The translations under genes were made by a program, and so were the position numbers. DNA of 64,000 nucleotides from Hippasteria phrygiana. Taxonomy: Eukaryota > Echinodermata > Asteroidea > Valvatida > Goniasteridae. The stretch spans positions 2,144,501 to 2,208,500 of the forward strand of contig JAZGUH010000088.1 of NCBI GenBank assembly GCA_037893225.1, written 5' to 3'. Below the pieces are notes generated by a model, which saw only the letters and a program-made list of their open reading frames with translations, had not been told where the DNA came from and did not search any database. Below are positions 11,658 through 23,942 of this stretch, piece by piece. Positions within the stretch are counted from its first letter, which is position 1. Each line of letters starts with the position of its first letter.

Positions 11658-12608
11658 TAAACTCCTCAAAAAAAGTTCGGAAACTCAAGTTTGACAGACG
11701 ATTTCTCTCTTGTTTCCAACTCCTTTTCCTTGAATTTGGTATCATTGGAAAACCCTGTTATTTGTCTTTACAATGATGTGTCATTTGTTATGATTTACCA
11801 ATTAGGAGATGTGCAGCACAGCTGAATATGGGGGTGGGTGTAAAGTGAAATGTTACAAAAGGCATTGTTATTGTCCAAAAGTGTATTGACTCTTGCTGTT
11901 AGGAGTTGTTTGGAGGATTGGTGTGTCTTGAATGATTCTCAGCTTACTAACCATTATTTAAAGGTTGTAAGCCATAATTGATAAATGTGCGGGAAAAATT
12001 CAGAAATCCACATAGCCTGTCACAATCAATTGCCTCCGGGATAGCAACTCTGTTGTTAATGTGCTTGCATTTCAAACAGAGTAAAAGAATTTTCTGCACT
12101 TAAACACTCAGTAACAAGAAGTCTCTCTTACAGTACAATGCAACACTCTATCCACTAACAAAAGAAGAATCATTTAACAGTTTTTTCATTGAACAATGTT
12201 AAGTCAGGAGCCTCAATAGCGGGTGGACGATCCAAATACAGCGACAACAACCTGGCACCTCCTCCTCATACGGTTCACGAACCGAGTCACACGTTGCTGT
12301 GGGATGGCGTCCCATTCATCAATCAGGATCTGTTGCAGATCTGTTGCACATTCCCATCCTCCAAGCAAAAGGGGAAATGCACTATATATGGCAATAGCAA
12401 TGCATTTTGTAACATTTCACTTTACACCCACCCCCATATTCAACTGTGCTGCACATCCCCTAATTGCTTAATCATAACAAATGACACATCATTGTAAAGA
12501 AGAATAACAGGGATTTCCAATGATACCAAATTCAAGAAAATTTGAGTTGGAAACAAGAGAGAAATCGTCTGTCAAACTTGAGTTTCCGAACTTATTTTGA
12601 AGAGTTTA
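11658..12608 (-). mobile_element. Decayed Tc1/mariner element with ~215 bp TIRs
   Basis: The ends taaactcctcaaaaaaagtt and its imperfect reverse complement at 12585-12608 open terminal inverted repeats of roughly 215 bases, and the termini coincide with TA dinucleotides as expected for TA target sites. Matching landmarks in both TIRs are tttccgaac, gacacatcattgtaaa and acacccacccccatattca. The element is far shorter than a full Tc1 and retains only the transposase C-terminus. Confidence 0.8.
12213..12366 (-). pseudogene. Tc1-like transposase C-terminal fragment
   Basis: Read on the minus strand this gives about 50 residues ending in a stop at 12213-12215. They include WDAIPQQRV, then RFVNRMRRRCQ, the conserved tail of IS630/Tc1 transposases. 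The DDE catalytic core is missing, so the element cannot move itself. This lies between the two long TIRs, which fits an internal deletion derivative. Confidence 0.8.
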
Positions 12609-13560
12609 TAAGTTCTCAACACTTTAAAAGATATAAAAATCAGAGTATCATGATTTGTAATTAAACACAAATTGAACTATATTGAAGTTTTCATATTTCA
12701 AGCCTTTCTTCAGCCTATATCTTTGACCAAGAATTTGATTACGTTTTTTGAAGAGTACATTTGTACTCAGTATTTGTACTTTTTATATCATTCTCAGCCA
12801 ATCAAGTTAAATATCAGGTATAAATAGAGACATTAACATTGAAATTCATTATTTAATTTTATGAAGTCAATCAACATGTTGTATAAGTAAAAAACACATT
12901 CAAAAGTGTGTATAATTTGGTCAAATATGTAATTTGCATGCATGTAACTTTCAAAGTTAAGCTTTCAAGATTTTCATAGACGTTACGTTAGCATAGTTTC
13001 AGTTCAACATTTTACAGTTTTCAGTAATTTTCATTGTAACATCATGTTTTAAGTGTAGATTGATTATTGAAAATTATGACTGACATTTACACAACTAACA
13101 ATATGCAGCAGTGCTAAATACATTTTGATAGTTCATATCCATAACAGAATAGAAATTCATACGCAAGTGATTTCTTTTTAATTTTCAAAATTATCATTAG
13201 ACAACTGCTACACAATTAAACACATAATTTCAGTGTTCATGTGATCATCTCGATGCATGTAGTTCAACCAAACTTTGTGTCAGTAGAAGAGCAGGACTTT
13301 CTATTGTCTCATTGACCAGTGAATAGTTTGCATTGATACTCTTAAAATCACATGCAACTATTTAGATCAATTGATTGCAGACTATGGTAAATTAAAGAAG
13401 ATTGTGCTAATTAAAACAAAAATAACATTACAGTAAAATTTTACTTTCGTTGAAAATAAATCATTTAAAAACATTAATGTCGTGAAACACACAGATTTTG
13501 TTTGTTTTTCTTTTTTTCTTTCTTTTGCCATAGGTTTTGTACACAACTCCCTTTTCCACC
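12609..13560. other. No gene seen
   Basis: AT-rich sequence with no open frame of note, no inverted repeat and no recognisable element. Confidence 0.5.
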
Positions 13561-14560
13561 TAATTCCATACTGTTAAAGCTGGTGTTGTCCCATATAGCG
13601 TAGATGGTCCTAAAGCAATGACGTCATAATGACGTCAGTAGTTTTCAAATTGTGCCCTCATGAATATTTAATTTTTCACACTTGCATGCAGACTTAATAT
13701 CTGAAAAACCAATCGAGATGTGAAGTTTATATCTATTGCAAAGTATTAGTTGGGCGGCAAAGATATTTCTGTTTGAGTAAAATGTTTGTGACGTCATCAT
13801 AACGTCATCTGGAAGCCATTAACTTAAAGCACAATTTTGCGTGTTTAGCAACCTCCTATGACAGCAAGCATAAGACAATTCATACATTGTATTTTGGTCG
13901 ACCATACTGCAACCGGAAATGATCGTGGCTCATTCCAGTGTGGAATAACGCCCATTTCAAAATTTAGCGAAAAGCAATAAGAAAACAAGAATTCTGCGAA
14001 GGCAGTAACCGTGGGTATTTTGTAGCGCGTTGTGAATTTATGTGCAGACTGATTTAGACTCGTAAACTGGTCCTTCCATTGTCCTTCGGACTGCTAATGT
14101 AGGATTAGGATATAACGTATGATGCAGGAAGTAGTCTAATTCATCCCGCACGTTAGGGCATATCTACCAATGTGTTGAGGGCAGCAGACAACCTTAGCGG
14201 TTGCAGAATTTCCAAGAATGAGGTGGAATTTAGATATTCTGCTAAAGTGTCTGAGCTGGAAATGTGTATAGCGCCATCTCGTGACTATGATTTCAGACAA
14301 TTCCAATCTGATTAATGGTGCATTTTTTAAGGCCTACATCTACAGAATTACAGGTCCGATTGGGCTGAATTTCGGTATGTGCTAAGACCATGATGTGTGA
14401 TAGATGCAAACTAAACTGACGAAATGATGACGTCATCACGTGATATATGACGTCACATTAAAGGTGCATTTTTCTAAGGCCTAAACCTTTAGAACTACAG
14501 GTCCGATTGGGTTAAATCTCGGGATGTGGCCACACTTTCACCCGAGCCATATTTACAAGT
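13560..14560. repeat. CRE-doublet-rich degenerate repeat region
   Basis: TGACGTCA palindromes occur at 13619-13626 and 13630-13637, and related copies lie near 13788, 14430 and 14448. The pairs sit 11 bases apart, the same arrangement as in the satellite further right. The phrase acaggtccgattggg occurs twice (near 14352 and 14493), showing an internal duplication of about 140 bases. It may be an older relative of the 15.4-33.4 kb repeats. No gene is visible. Confidence 0.45.
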
Positions 14561-14959
14561 ATGTGTGCTAGAATATGGATTTATACGATGCACATCATAA
14601 ACATCCTTGAGGAGCAGCTTTTTTCGTCATATTGACAAAAAACCGCTCGTTTTCTTTGCAGTCTTGACCTTGCATGGAATTTCAACCAGAAATCAGGCCA
14701 ATAAGACGTTCGTAGTTATCAAACCAGAAGATCGTTTCTTTCTTTCTTCGATTTCATCAAATTGTATCTTGGAGTACTTACACAATATTTTTATATTTGG
14801 AGCTCAAAAAGATTCTCTTCATATCAATTATTTGTCAGAAGTATTTCTGTTCTTTGACTTTAACTTCTGGTGTTAGGAGATATTACAACTAAAATACTTA
14901 CTACATTCGATAGCAGATATGAGAGCCTACTTAGCAGCTGCATTCTTAGAAAGGTTAGA

Positions 14960-15345
14960 TCTTTCTTATAAACAGGCGCGGATCCAGAGAGGGAGTTTCA
15001 AGGGTCGAAACCCACCCCCATCCCCCCCCCCCCCCCCCCCCCCACTTGGTGCCAATTTATTTATTTATTTATTTTTTCTTGTAGGGGTCTACGCCTATAA
15101 ACCTAAATTAGAAACCAGAAAAGCAGAAACCCTACAGGTCTCACTTTTCAAAACAAAACAAAACAAACAAGTTAAATAGCACAACCAACAGTGAAAAGGT
15201 GTGTCAGCCCCCCCCCCCCCCTCCACGCCCACGCCCCCCCCACCTGTAATTTTTTTCACAGACAAAACATTTCGGAAGTCACCTTCCAATGCAAATTCAA
15301 GAACCCACCCCCCGCAAAAAAAAAAAAAAACGATCCACACCTGGT
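14960..15345. repeat. Poly-C and C-rich low-complexity cluster
   Basis: Poly-C tracts lie near 15025-15043, 15209-15220 and 15233-15241, with a further C-rich patch near 15305-15315 and an A-run after it. The phrase gcgcggatccagag precedes the first tract and resembles the conserved end of a dispersed repeat, but I cannot classify it. Frames here are compositional. Confidence 0.5.
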
Positions 15346-15369
15346 AAGTTTGATAATGCATGTGCACAC

Positions 15370-16672
15370 ATGTAGTGATGTCATGACGACGTCATCAAGG
15401 TCAAATTACAAAAAAAAAGGAAAATGAAGATTTGTTTGAAAACATGTTTCATGAACTGCACCACACAAGCTTTTCAAAATACACCCATGTACTGATGACG
15501 TAATTTTGTTGCATTATGCAAGCAATAAGGGTCATTTCTGCTTGAATACTTTACTAGTCTTTATTCATGCACTTACATTTCAGTAACAAAACCAACTGTT
15601 TTGGGAAAAACAATTTCGATCACTGAAAAGATTAAACATTTTGTCGACTGCTAGTCTGCTTCCAATAGAGTACATCGTGGCTAAAATAACCCCCTATTGT
15701 TCTCATCATGCGCCACCACAAACATGCCATGACATCATTAGTACAGGGGTCTATTGCTGATGGGATACATGTGCCGATGATGTGCGTACAAAATCACGTG
15801 ACCCTTCCTTCCGGTTAAAACTAGAAGTACTTCACAATTTGAAATTAATAAAAGTTATAAACTTACTTTCAACGATGTTAGTCTCCGGCAACACTGTACT
15901 TGTTTCAATTAAATATGCCCAGTGACGTTACAAAATATTCGAGCACGTACCTCTTGCGCCAACTTGAAAAATGCCCACAATGAATTTTCAATTGATGTAT
16001 GTGACAAACTTTGGGGTAATTGATCTATATATTATGACCTTCATGCAGAAAACACCAGCGAGAATTTCGGTTGATTACCTCATCACACCGGAAGTAAAGA
16101 CGTCTTGCGCTTAAAAAAATAGCTGAAAAATCAACTGTCAGAGATATAATCCAGATATTTTCTTCAAATGGCACGTAAACAAACGTTTCACACTTTCTTG
16201 TAATGACATCATTACTCCGTATATAATCAACCACGTCAGACTTTATCTTAATTTTTACAAAAATGGATAGAATAATAGCAGGTCTTCATTTTTTATCTGC
16301 GTACAAAATCACGTCACCTTCTTTCCGATCGCAAAAGGAAGTGCCTTAAAACTTAAAATTGGTAAAAGATCTGAACTTACTTTCAACGATGTTACTTTTT
16401 GACAGCTATGTGCTTCTCCAAAATGTGACCAGAGACGTCGCAAACTGCGGATTAACTACATTGATAATGTGAACAGATGTCATGTCACGATGACGTCATC
16501 CAGGTCAAACTACAAAACACCAAAAAATCTACATTTTTTCGTACGTCATGCTTCATGAACCGCAGCACACAAGCTTCTCACAATTAATTACTACATGCAT
16601 GTGGGTCTATTCTCTTATGTAATCAAACTGAACATGGCCAACACCGTGTGTTTGTTTCACAAACTCTAGTTC
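15370..16672 (+). mobile_element. E0: diverged unit of the satellite/Helentron-like array
   Basis: Old, substituted versions of the monomer words are present (gtcatgacgacgtcatcaagg, tatgaccttcatgcag, accggaagt). The unit ends with the 3' signature caacaccgtgtgtttg, a short stem-loop, then CTAGTT at about 16666-16671. Its last ~250 bases (16400-16640) match the tail of E4, not the tails of E1-E3. The 5' end is not identifiable. Confidence 0.6.
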
Positions 16673-17154
16673 TTATTAGGTGTTGGGCTATACAGCCCAA
16701 CACCTATTGTTATTGTATTGATTATTATTCTTTTTCTTCTTCTTCCCATCAATTTCTTCTCCGGAGTTGTTTGACTACATGCAAACTCATATCAAGTTCA
16801 TATTTGGTACATATATGTACATCACGTTGAAGATTCCGGAAAATGTGATGACGTCATGATGACATCATCAGGTATCAAATTACAAGCAATTAATCATTTC
16901 TATTTTTAATGTTTGAAAATCGATATAAAATCAACCGTGAAAGACCGGAACTTGATTTTTACGGCAATTGATAGGATAATATTAGATCTTCAATTTTGAT
17001 CGTGCGTGCAAAATCACGTGACCCTTCCTTCCGGTCGAAACCGGAAGTGCCTTATAATTTGAAAGTGGAAAAAGATTTGAACTTGCTTTCAGCGATGTTA
17101 GTCCTTGGCCAGACTGAACTTTTCAAAATGTGAGCCGTTACGTCATAAAACATT

Positions 17155-17175
17155 CGAGCGCCCTCTAGCGGCAGG
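17155..17175 (-). promoter_or_regulatory. CTCF-like motif, representative of ~19 copies
   Basis: On the minus strand the monomer reads tgccgctagagggcgct, which follows the vertebrate CTCF core at almost every position, including the invariant AG, GGGCGCT and the preceding CC. The same motif recurs once per monomer (near 17748, 18334, 18920, 20794, 21380, 21968, 22555, 24379, 24966, 25554, 26140, 27959, 28547, 29135, 30891, 31479, 32530, 33115), always in the same orientation. Binding is inferred, not shown. Confidence 0.4.
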
Positions 17176-17434
17176 TTGAAAAATGTTCAAAATGAACTTT
17201 CAGTCGATGTGTGTGGCGAAGTTTGCGGTAATCACTTTATAATTGATATATATGATGACCTTCATGCAGCCAACACGTGTGCGAGGGCTCAGATTGATGA
17301 CGTCATCAGACCGGAAGTTGCAATGAAAAGACCTTTAAACCTTAAAAAGTCGCTGAAAAATCAACCGTGACAGATATATTTCAGATTTTTCCTTCAGATG
17401 GCACAGTTGACATAGTTCTCGAGCTTTGTGATAA

Positions 17435-17453
17435 TGACGTCACGATGACGTCA
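17435..17453. promoter_or_regulatory. CRE doublet, 11 bp apart (representative)
   Basis: Two TGACGTCA palindromes are separated by three bases, so their centres are 11 bases (one helical turn) apart. The doublet recurs in most monomers across the array, alongside single CREs next to ccggaag ETS-type sites. ATF/CREB-type bZIP proteins bind TGACGTCA. Whether it is functional here is unknown. Confidence 0.5.
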
Positions 17454-20308
17454 TCAAGTATCATATTACAAGCAATCAAAGATTTCTTGATTTGATGTTT
17501 GAAAATCAATATAAAATCAACCGAGAGAGCTCTGATTTTGCTTTTTACGGGAATTGATGGAATAATGCAGGGTCTTCATTTTTGATATTACGTGCAAAAT
17601 CACATGACCCTTCCTTCCGGTCCAAACCGGAAGTGCCTTATAATTTAAAAGTGGAAACAGATTTGAACTTGCTTTCAACGATGTTAGTCTTTGGCCAGGC
17701 TGAACTTTTCAAAAATGTGTGCGGTGACGTCATAAAATATTCGAGCGCCCTCTAGCGGCAGGTTGAAAAATGTTTAAAATTGACTTTCAGTCGATGTGTC
17801 TGCCAAAGTTTGCGGTAATCACTTTATAATTGATATATATGATGACCTTCATGCAGGCAACACGTGTGGAAGGGCTCAGATTGATGACGTCATCAGACCG
17901 GAAGTTGCAATGAAAAGACCTTTAAACCTTAAAAAATCGCTGAAAAATCAACCGTGACAGATATATTTCAGATTTTTGCTTCAGATGGCACAGTTGACAT
18001 AGCTCTCGAGCTTTGTGATAATGACGTCATGATGACGTCATCAAGTATCAGATTACAAGCAATCAAAGATTTCTTGATTTAATGTTTGAAAATCAATATA
18101 AAATCAACCGAGAGAGATCTGATTTTGCTTTTTACGGGAATTGATGAAATAATCCAGGGTCTTCATTTTTGATATTACGTGCAAAATCACATGACCCTTC
18201 CTTCCGGTCCAAACCGGAAGTGCCTTATAATTTAAAAGTGGAAACAGATTTGAACTTGCTTTCAACGATGTTAGTCTTTGGCCAGGCTGAACTTTTCAAA
18301 AATGTGTGCAGTGACGTCATAAAATATTCGAGCGCCCTCTAGCGGCAGGTTGAAAAATGTTTAAAATTGACTTTCAGTCGATGTGTCTGCCAAAGTTTGC
18401 GGTAATCACTTTATAATTGATATATATGATGACCTTCATGCAGGCAACACGTGTGGAAGGGCTCAGATTGATGACGTCATCAGACCGGAAGTTGCAATGA
18501 AAAGACCTTTAAACCTTAAAAAATCGCTGAAAAATCAACCGTGACAGATATATTTCAGATTTTTGCTTCAGATGGCACAGTTGACATAGCTCTCGAGCTT
18601 TGTGATAATGACGTCACGATGACGTCATCAAGTATCAGATTACAAGCAATCAAAGATTTCTTGATTTAATGTTTGAAAATCAATATAAAATCAACCGAGA
18701 GAGATCTGATTTTGCTTTTTACGGGAATTGATGAAATAATCCAGGGTCTTCATTTTTGATATTACGTGCAAAATCACATGACCCTTCCTTCCGGTCCAAA
18801 CCGGAAGTGCCTTATAATGTAAAAGTGGAAATAGATTTGAACTTGCTTTCAACGATGTTAGTCTCTGGCTAGGTTATACTTCACAAAAAAAATACCGGTG
18901 ACGTCATAAAACATTCGAGCGCCCTCTAGCGGCAGGTTGAAAAATGTTCAAAATGAACTTTCAGTCGATGTGTGTGGCGAAGTTTGCGGTAATCACTTTA
19001 TAATTGATATATATGATGACCTTCATGCAGGCAAGACGTGTGCGAGGGCTCAGATTGATGACGTCATCAGACCGGAAGTTGCAATGAAAAGACCTTTAAA
19101 CCTTAAAAAATCGCTGAAAAATCAACCGCGACAGATATAATTCAGATTTTTGCTTCAGATAGCACAGTTGACATAGCTCTCGCGCGTTCTGATAATGACG
19201 TCACGATGACGTCATCAAGTATCAAAGATTTCTAGATTTAATCTTTGAAAATCAATATCAAATCAACCGAGAGAGATCTGATTTTCATTTTACGGGAAGT
19301 GATAAGATAATCCAGGGTCTTCATTTTTTATATTACGTGCAAAATCAAACCGGAAGTTCCTTTTTATTTGAAAGTGAAAGAACTTTCAGTCGATGTGTTT
19401 GGCGAAGTTTGCGGTAATCACTTTATAATTGATATATATGATGACCTTCGTGCGGGCAACACGTGTGCAAGGGCTCAGATTGATGACGTCATCAGACCGG
19501 AAGTGACAATGAAAAAAAAAAAATTTCCTTAAACAATTGCTGAAAAATCTAGCGTGAGAGATATAATCTTGATTTTTTTCAAATGGCACAGTAAACATAG
19601 GTCTCCAGCTTTCTTGTAATGACGTCATGATGACGTCATTGGGTATCAGATTACAAGCAATAAAACATTAATTTTTTTAATCTTTAAAACTCGGTATAAA
19701 ATCAACCGTTAGAGACCTTATCTTACTTTTTACGGGAATTGATAGAGTAATACTAGGTCTTCATTTTTTTATATTGAGTGCAAAATCACGTGACCCTTCC
19801 TTCCGGTCCAAACAGGAAGTGCCTTATAATTTGAAATTGGTAAAAGATGTGAACTTGCGTATAGTCTCCGGCAAGACTGCTTTTCAAAAAATGTTACCAG
19901 TGACGTCATAAAATACTCCAGCGCCCTCTAACATGAGCTCAATCCGTCATCCGACTCAAAACAAAATAATCAAAAACCAATCCGTTTTATTGGGTATAGT
20001 TCAGTGCACATTCATTCTGTGCTTCTTTCGATTGTTCAAATCAAAATAAACCACATATGCATCTTTTCTCTAATGTATTTCAGTGTCAAACATTCTACCA
20101 GACGTCACCCCACGACAGCAGGAAGCAAGGCCTTCTGCTCAAGAGTACATAATTTGCTTTAGAAATATTACATTGGTGTTTTCATGTTTTATGTTTTTCC
20201 TAATCATTTCTTTCAACAAATGTACCTCTTAATACTGTACTTTCCTTATCCGTAAATTAAAAAAACAGACAAAACCCAACACCGTGTGTTTGTATTCAAA
20301 CTCTAGTT

Positions 20309-23300
20309 ATTAGGTGTTGGGCTATACAGCCCAACACCTATTGTTATTGTATTGATTATTATTCCTTTTTTTCTTTTTGCTACCTCTTTCTTCTCCGGAG
20401 TTGTTTGGCTACATGCAAACTCATATCAAGTTCATATTTGGTACATATATGTACAACCAACTGAAGATGGTTTTTTTTGTAATGACGTCATGATGACGTC
20501 ATCAGGTATCAAATTACAAGCAATTAACCATTTCTATTTTTAATGTTTGAAAATCGATATAAAATCAACCGTGAAAGACCGGAACTTGATTTTTACGGCA
20601 ATTGATAGGATAATATTAGATCTTCAATTTTGATCCGGCGTGCAAAATCACGTGACCCTTCCTTCCGGTCGAAACCGGAAGTGCCTTATAATTTGAAAGT
20701 GGAAAAAGATTTGAACTTGCTTTCAGCGATGTTAGTCCTTGGCCAGGCTGAACTTTTCAAAATGTGAGCCGTGACGTCATAAAACATTCGAGCGCCCTCT
20801 AGCGGCAGGTTGAAAAATGTTCAAAATGAACTTTCAGTCGATGTGTGTGGCGAAGTTTGCGGTAATCACTTTATAATTGATATATATGATGACCTTCATG
20901 CAGCCAACACGTGTGCGAGGGCTCAGATTGATGACGTCATCAGACCGGAAGTTGCAATGAAAAGACCTTTAAACCTTAAAAAGTCGCTGAAAAATCAACC
21001 GTGACAGATATATTTCAGATTTTTGCTTCAGATGGCACAGTTGACATAGTTCTCGAGCTTTGTGATAATGACGTCACGATGACGTCATCAAGTATCATAT
21101 TACAAGCAATCAAAGATTTCTTGATTTGATGTTTGAAAATCAATATAAAATCAACCGAGAGAGCTCTGATTTTGCTTTTTACGGGAATTGATGGAATAAT
21201 GCAGGGTCTTCATTTTTGATATTACGTGCAAAATCACATGACCCTTCCTTCCGGTCCAAACCGGAAGTGCCTTATAATTTAAAAGTGGAAACAGATTTGA
21301 ACTTGCTTTCAACGATGTTAGTCTTTGGCCAGGCTGAACTTTTCAAAAATGTGTGCGGTGACGTCATAAAATATTCGAGCGCCCTCTAGCGGCAGGTTGA
21401 AAAATGTTTAAAATTGACTTTCAGTCGATGTGTCTGCCAAAGTTTGCGGTAATCACTTTATAATTGATATATATGATGACCTTCATGCAGGCAACACGTG
21501 TGGAAGGGCTCAGATTGATGACGTCATCAGACCGGAAGTTGCAATGAAAAGACCTTTAAACCTTAAAAAATCGCTGAAAAATCAACCGTGACAGATATAT
21601 TTCAGATTTTTGCTTCAGATGGCACAGTTGACATAGCTCTCGAGCTTTGTGATAATGACGTCACGATGACGTCATCAAGTATCAGATTACAAGCAATCAA
21701 AGATTTCTTGATTTAATGTTTGAAAATCAATATAAAATCAACCGAGAGAGATCTGATTTTGCTTTTTACGGGAATTGATGAAATAATCCAGGGTCTTCAT
21801 TTTTGATATTACGTGCAAAATCACATGACCCTTCCTTCCGGTCCAAACCGGAAGTGCCTTATAATTTAAAAGTGGAAACAGATTTGAACTTGCTTTCAAC
21901 GATGTTAGTCTTTGGCCAGGCTGAACTTTTCAAAAATGTGTGCGGTGACGTCATAAAATATTCGAGCGCCCTCTAGCGGCAGGTTGAAAAATGTTTAAAA
22001 TTGACTTTCAGTCGATGTGTCTGCCAAAGTTTGCGGTAATCACTTTATAATTGATATATATGATGACCTTCATGCAGGCAACACGTGTGGAAGGGCTCAG
22101 ATTGATGACGTCATCAGACCGGAAGTTGCAATGAAAAGACCTTTAAACCTTAAAAAATCGCTGAAAAATCAACCGTGACAGATATATTTCAGATTTTTGC
22201 TTCAGATGGCACAGTTGACATAGCTCTCGAGCTTTGTGATAATGACGTCACGATGACGTCATCAAGTATCAGATTACAAGCAATCAAAGATTTCTTGATT
22301 TAATGTTTGAAAATCAATATAAAATCAACCGAGAGAGATCTGATTTTGCTTTTTACGGGAATTGATGAAATAATCCAGGGTCTTCATTTTTGATATTACG
22401 TGCAAAATCACATGACCCTTCCTTCCGGTCCAAACCGGAAGTGCCTTATAATGTAAAAGTGGAAATAGATTTGAACTTGCTTTCAACGATGTTAGTCTCT
22501 GGCTAGGTTATACTTCACAAAAAAAATACCGGTGACGTCATAAAACATTCGAGCGCCCTCTAGCGGCAGGTTGAAAAATGTTCAAAATGAACTTTCAGTC
22601 GATGTGTGTGGCGAAGTTTGCGGTAATCACTTTATAATTGATATATATGATGACCTTCATGCAGGCAAGACGTGTGCGAGGGCTCAGATTGATGACGTCA
22701 TCAGACCGGAAGTTGCAATGAAAAGACCTTTAAACCTTAAAAAATCGCTGAAAAATCAACCGCGACAGATATAATTCAGATTTTTGCTTCAGATAGCACA
22801 GTTGACATAGCTCTCGCGCGTTCTGATAATGACGTCACGATGACGTCATCAAGTATCAAAGATTTCTAGATTTAATCTTTGAAAATCAATATCAAATCAA
22901 CCGAGAGAGATCTGATTTTCATTTCACGGGAAGTGATAAGATAATCCAGGGTCTTCATTTTTTATATTACATGCAAAATCAAACCGGAAGTTCCTTTTTA
23001 TTTGAAAGTGAAAGAACTTTCAGTCGATGTGTTTGGCGAAGTTTGCGGTAATCACTTTATAATTGATATATATGATGACCTTCGTGCGGGCAACACGTGT
23101 GCAAGGGCTCAGATTGATGACGTCATCAGACCGGAAGTGACAATGAAAAAAAAAGAATTTCCTTAAACAATTGCTGAAAAATCTAGCGTGAGAGATATAA
23201 TCTTGATTTTTTTCAAATGGCACAGTAAACATAGGTCTCCAGCTTTCTTGTAATGACGTCATGATGACGTCATTGGGTATCAGATTACAAGCAATAAAAC

Positions 23301-23942
23301 ATTAATTTTTTTAATCTTTAAAACTCGGTATAAAATCAACCGTTAGAGACCTTATCTTACTTTTTACGGGAATTGATAGAGTAATACTAGGTCTTCATTT
23401 TTTTATATTGAGTGCAAAATCACGTGACCCTTCCTTCCGGTCCAAACAGGAAGTGCCTTATAATTTGAAATTGGTAAAAGATGTGAACTTGCGTATAGTC
23501 TCCGGCAAGACTGCTTTTCAAAAAATGTTACCAGTGACGTCATAAAATACACCAGCGCCCTCTAACATGAGCTCAATCCGTCATCCGACTCAAAACAAAA
23601 TAATCAAAAACCAATCCGTTTTATTGGGTATAGTTCAGTGCACATTCATTCTGTGCTTCTTTCGATTGTTCAAATCAAAATAAACCACATATGCATCTTT
23701 TCTCTAATGTATTTCATTGTCAAACATTCTACCAGACGTCACCCCACGACAGCAGGAAGCAAGGCCTTCTGCTCAAGAGTACATAATTTGCTTTAGAAAT
23801 ATTACTTTGGTGTTTTCATGTTTTATGTTTTTCCTAATCATTTCTTTCAACAAATGTACCTCTTAATACTGTACTTTCCTTATCCGTAAATTAAAAAAAC
23901 AGACAAAGTCCAACACCGTGTGTTTGTATTCAAACTCTAGTT
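20309..23942 (+). mobile_element. E2: array unit, near-identical to E1
   Basis: This unit starts directly where E1 ends (CTAGTT|attagg), with the same palindrome at 20313-20338. It repeats E1 in order at a spacing of 3634 bases with very few substitutions, including the same tail ending in CTAGTT at about 23937-23942. The direct joining without filler indicates concatemer formation or unequal exchange. Confidence 0.7.

Larger units (their letters stand above)
16673..20308 (+). mobile_element. E1: array unit with palindromic 5' end and stem-loop 3' end
   Basis: The unit opens with a perfect 11 bp-stem palindrome, ggtgttgggct / agcccaacacc, at 16679-16704. It contains four to five monomers of about 587 bases and a unique ~360 base tail (about 19930-20290). 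It closes with cccaacacc, then gtttgtattcaaac (a 5 bp-stem hairpin), then CTAGTT. The start ggtgttggg and the near-terminal cccaacacc are mutually inverted. That layout (asymmetric terminal inverted repeats, 3' hairpin, internal tandem repeats, T/T junction) is what is described for Helentron/HINE elements. No protein is encoded; the short frames repeating every 587 bases are incidental. Confidence 0.65.
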
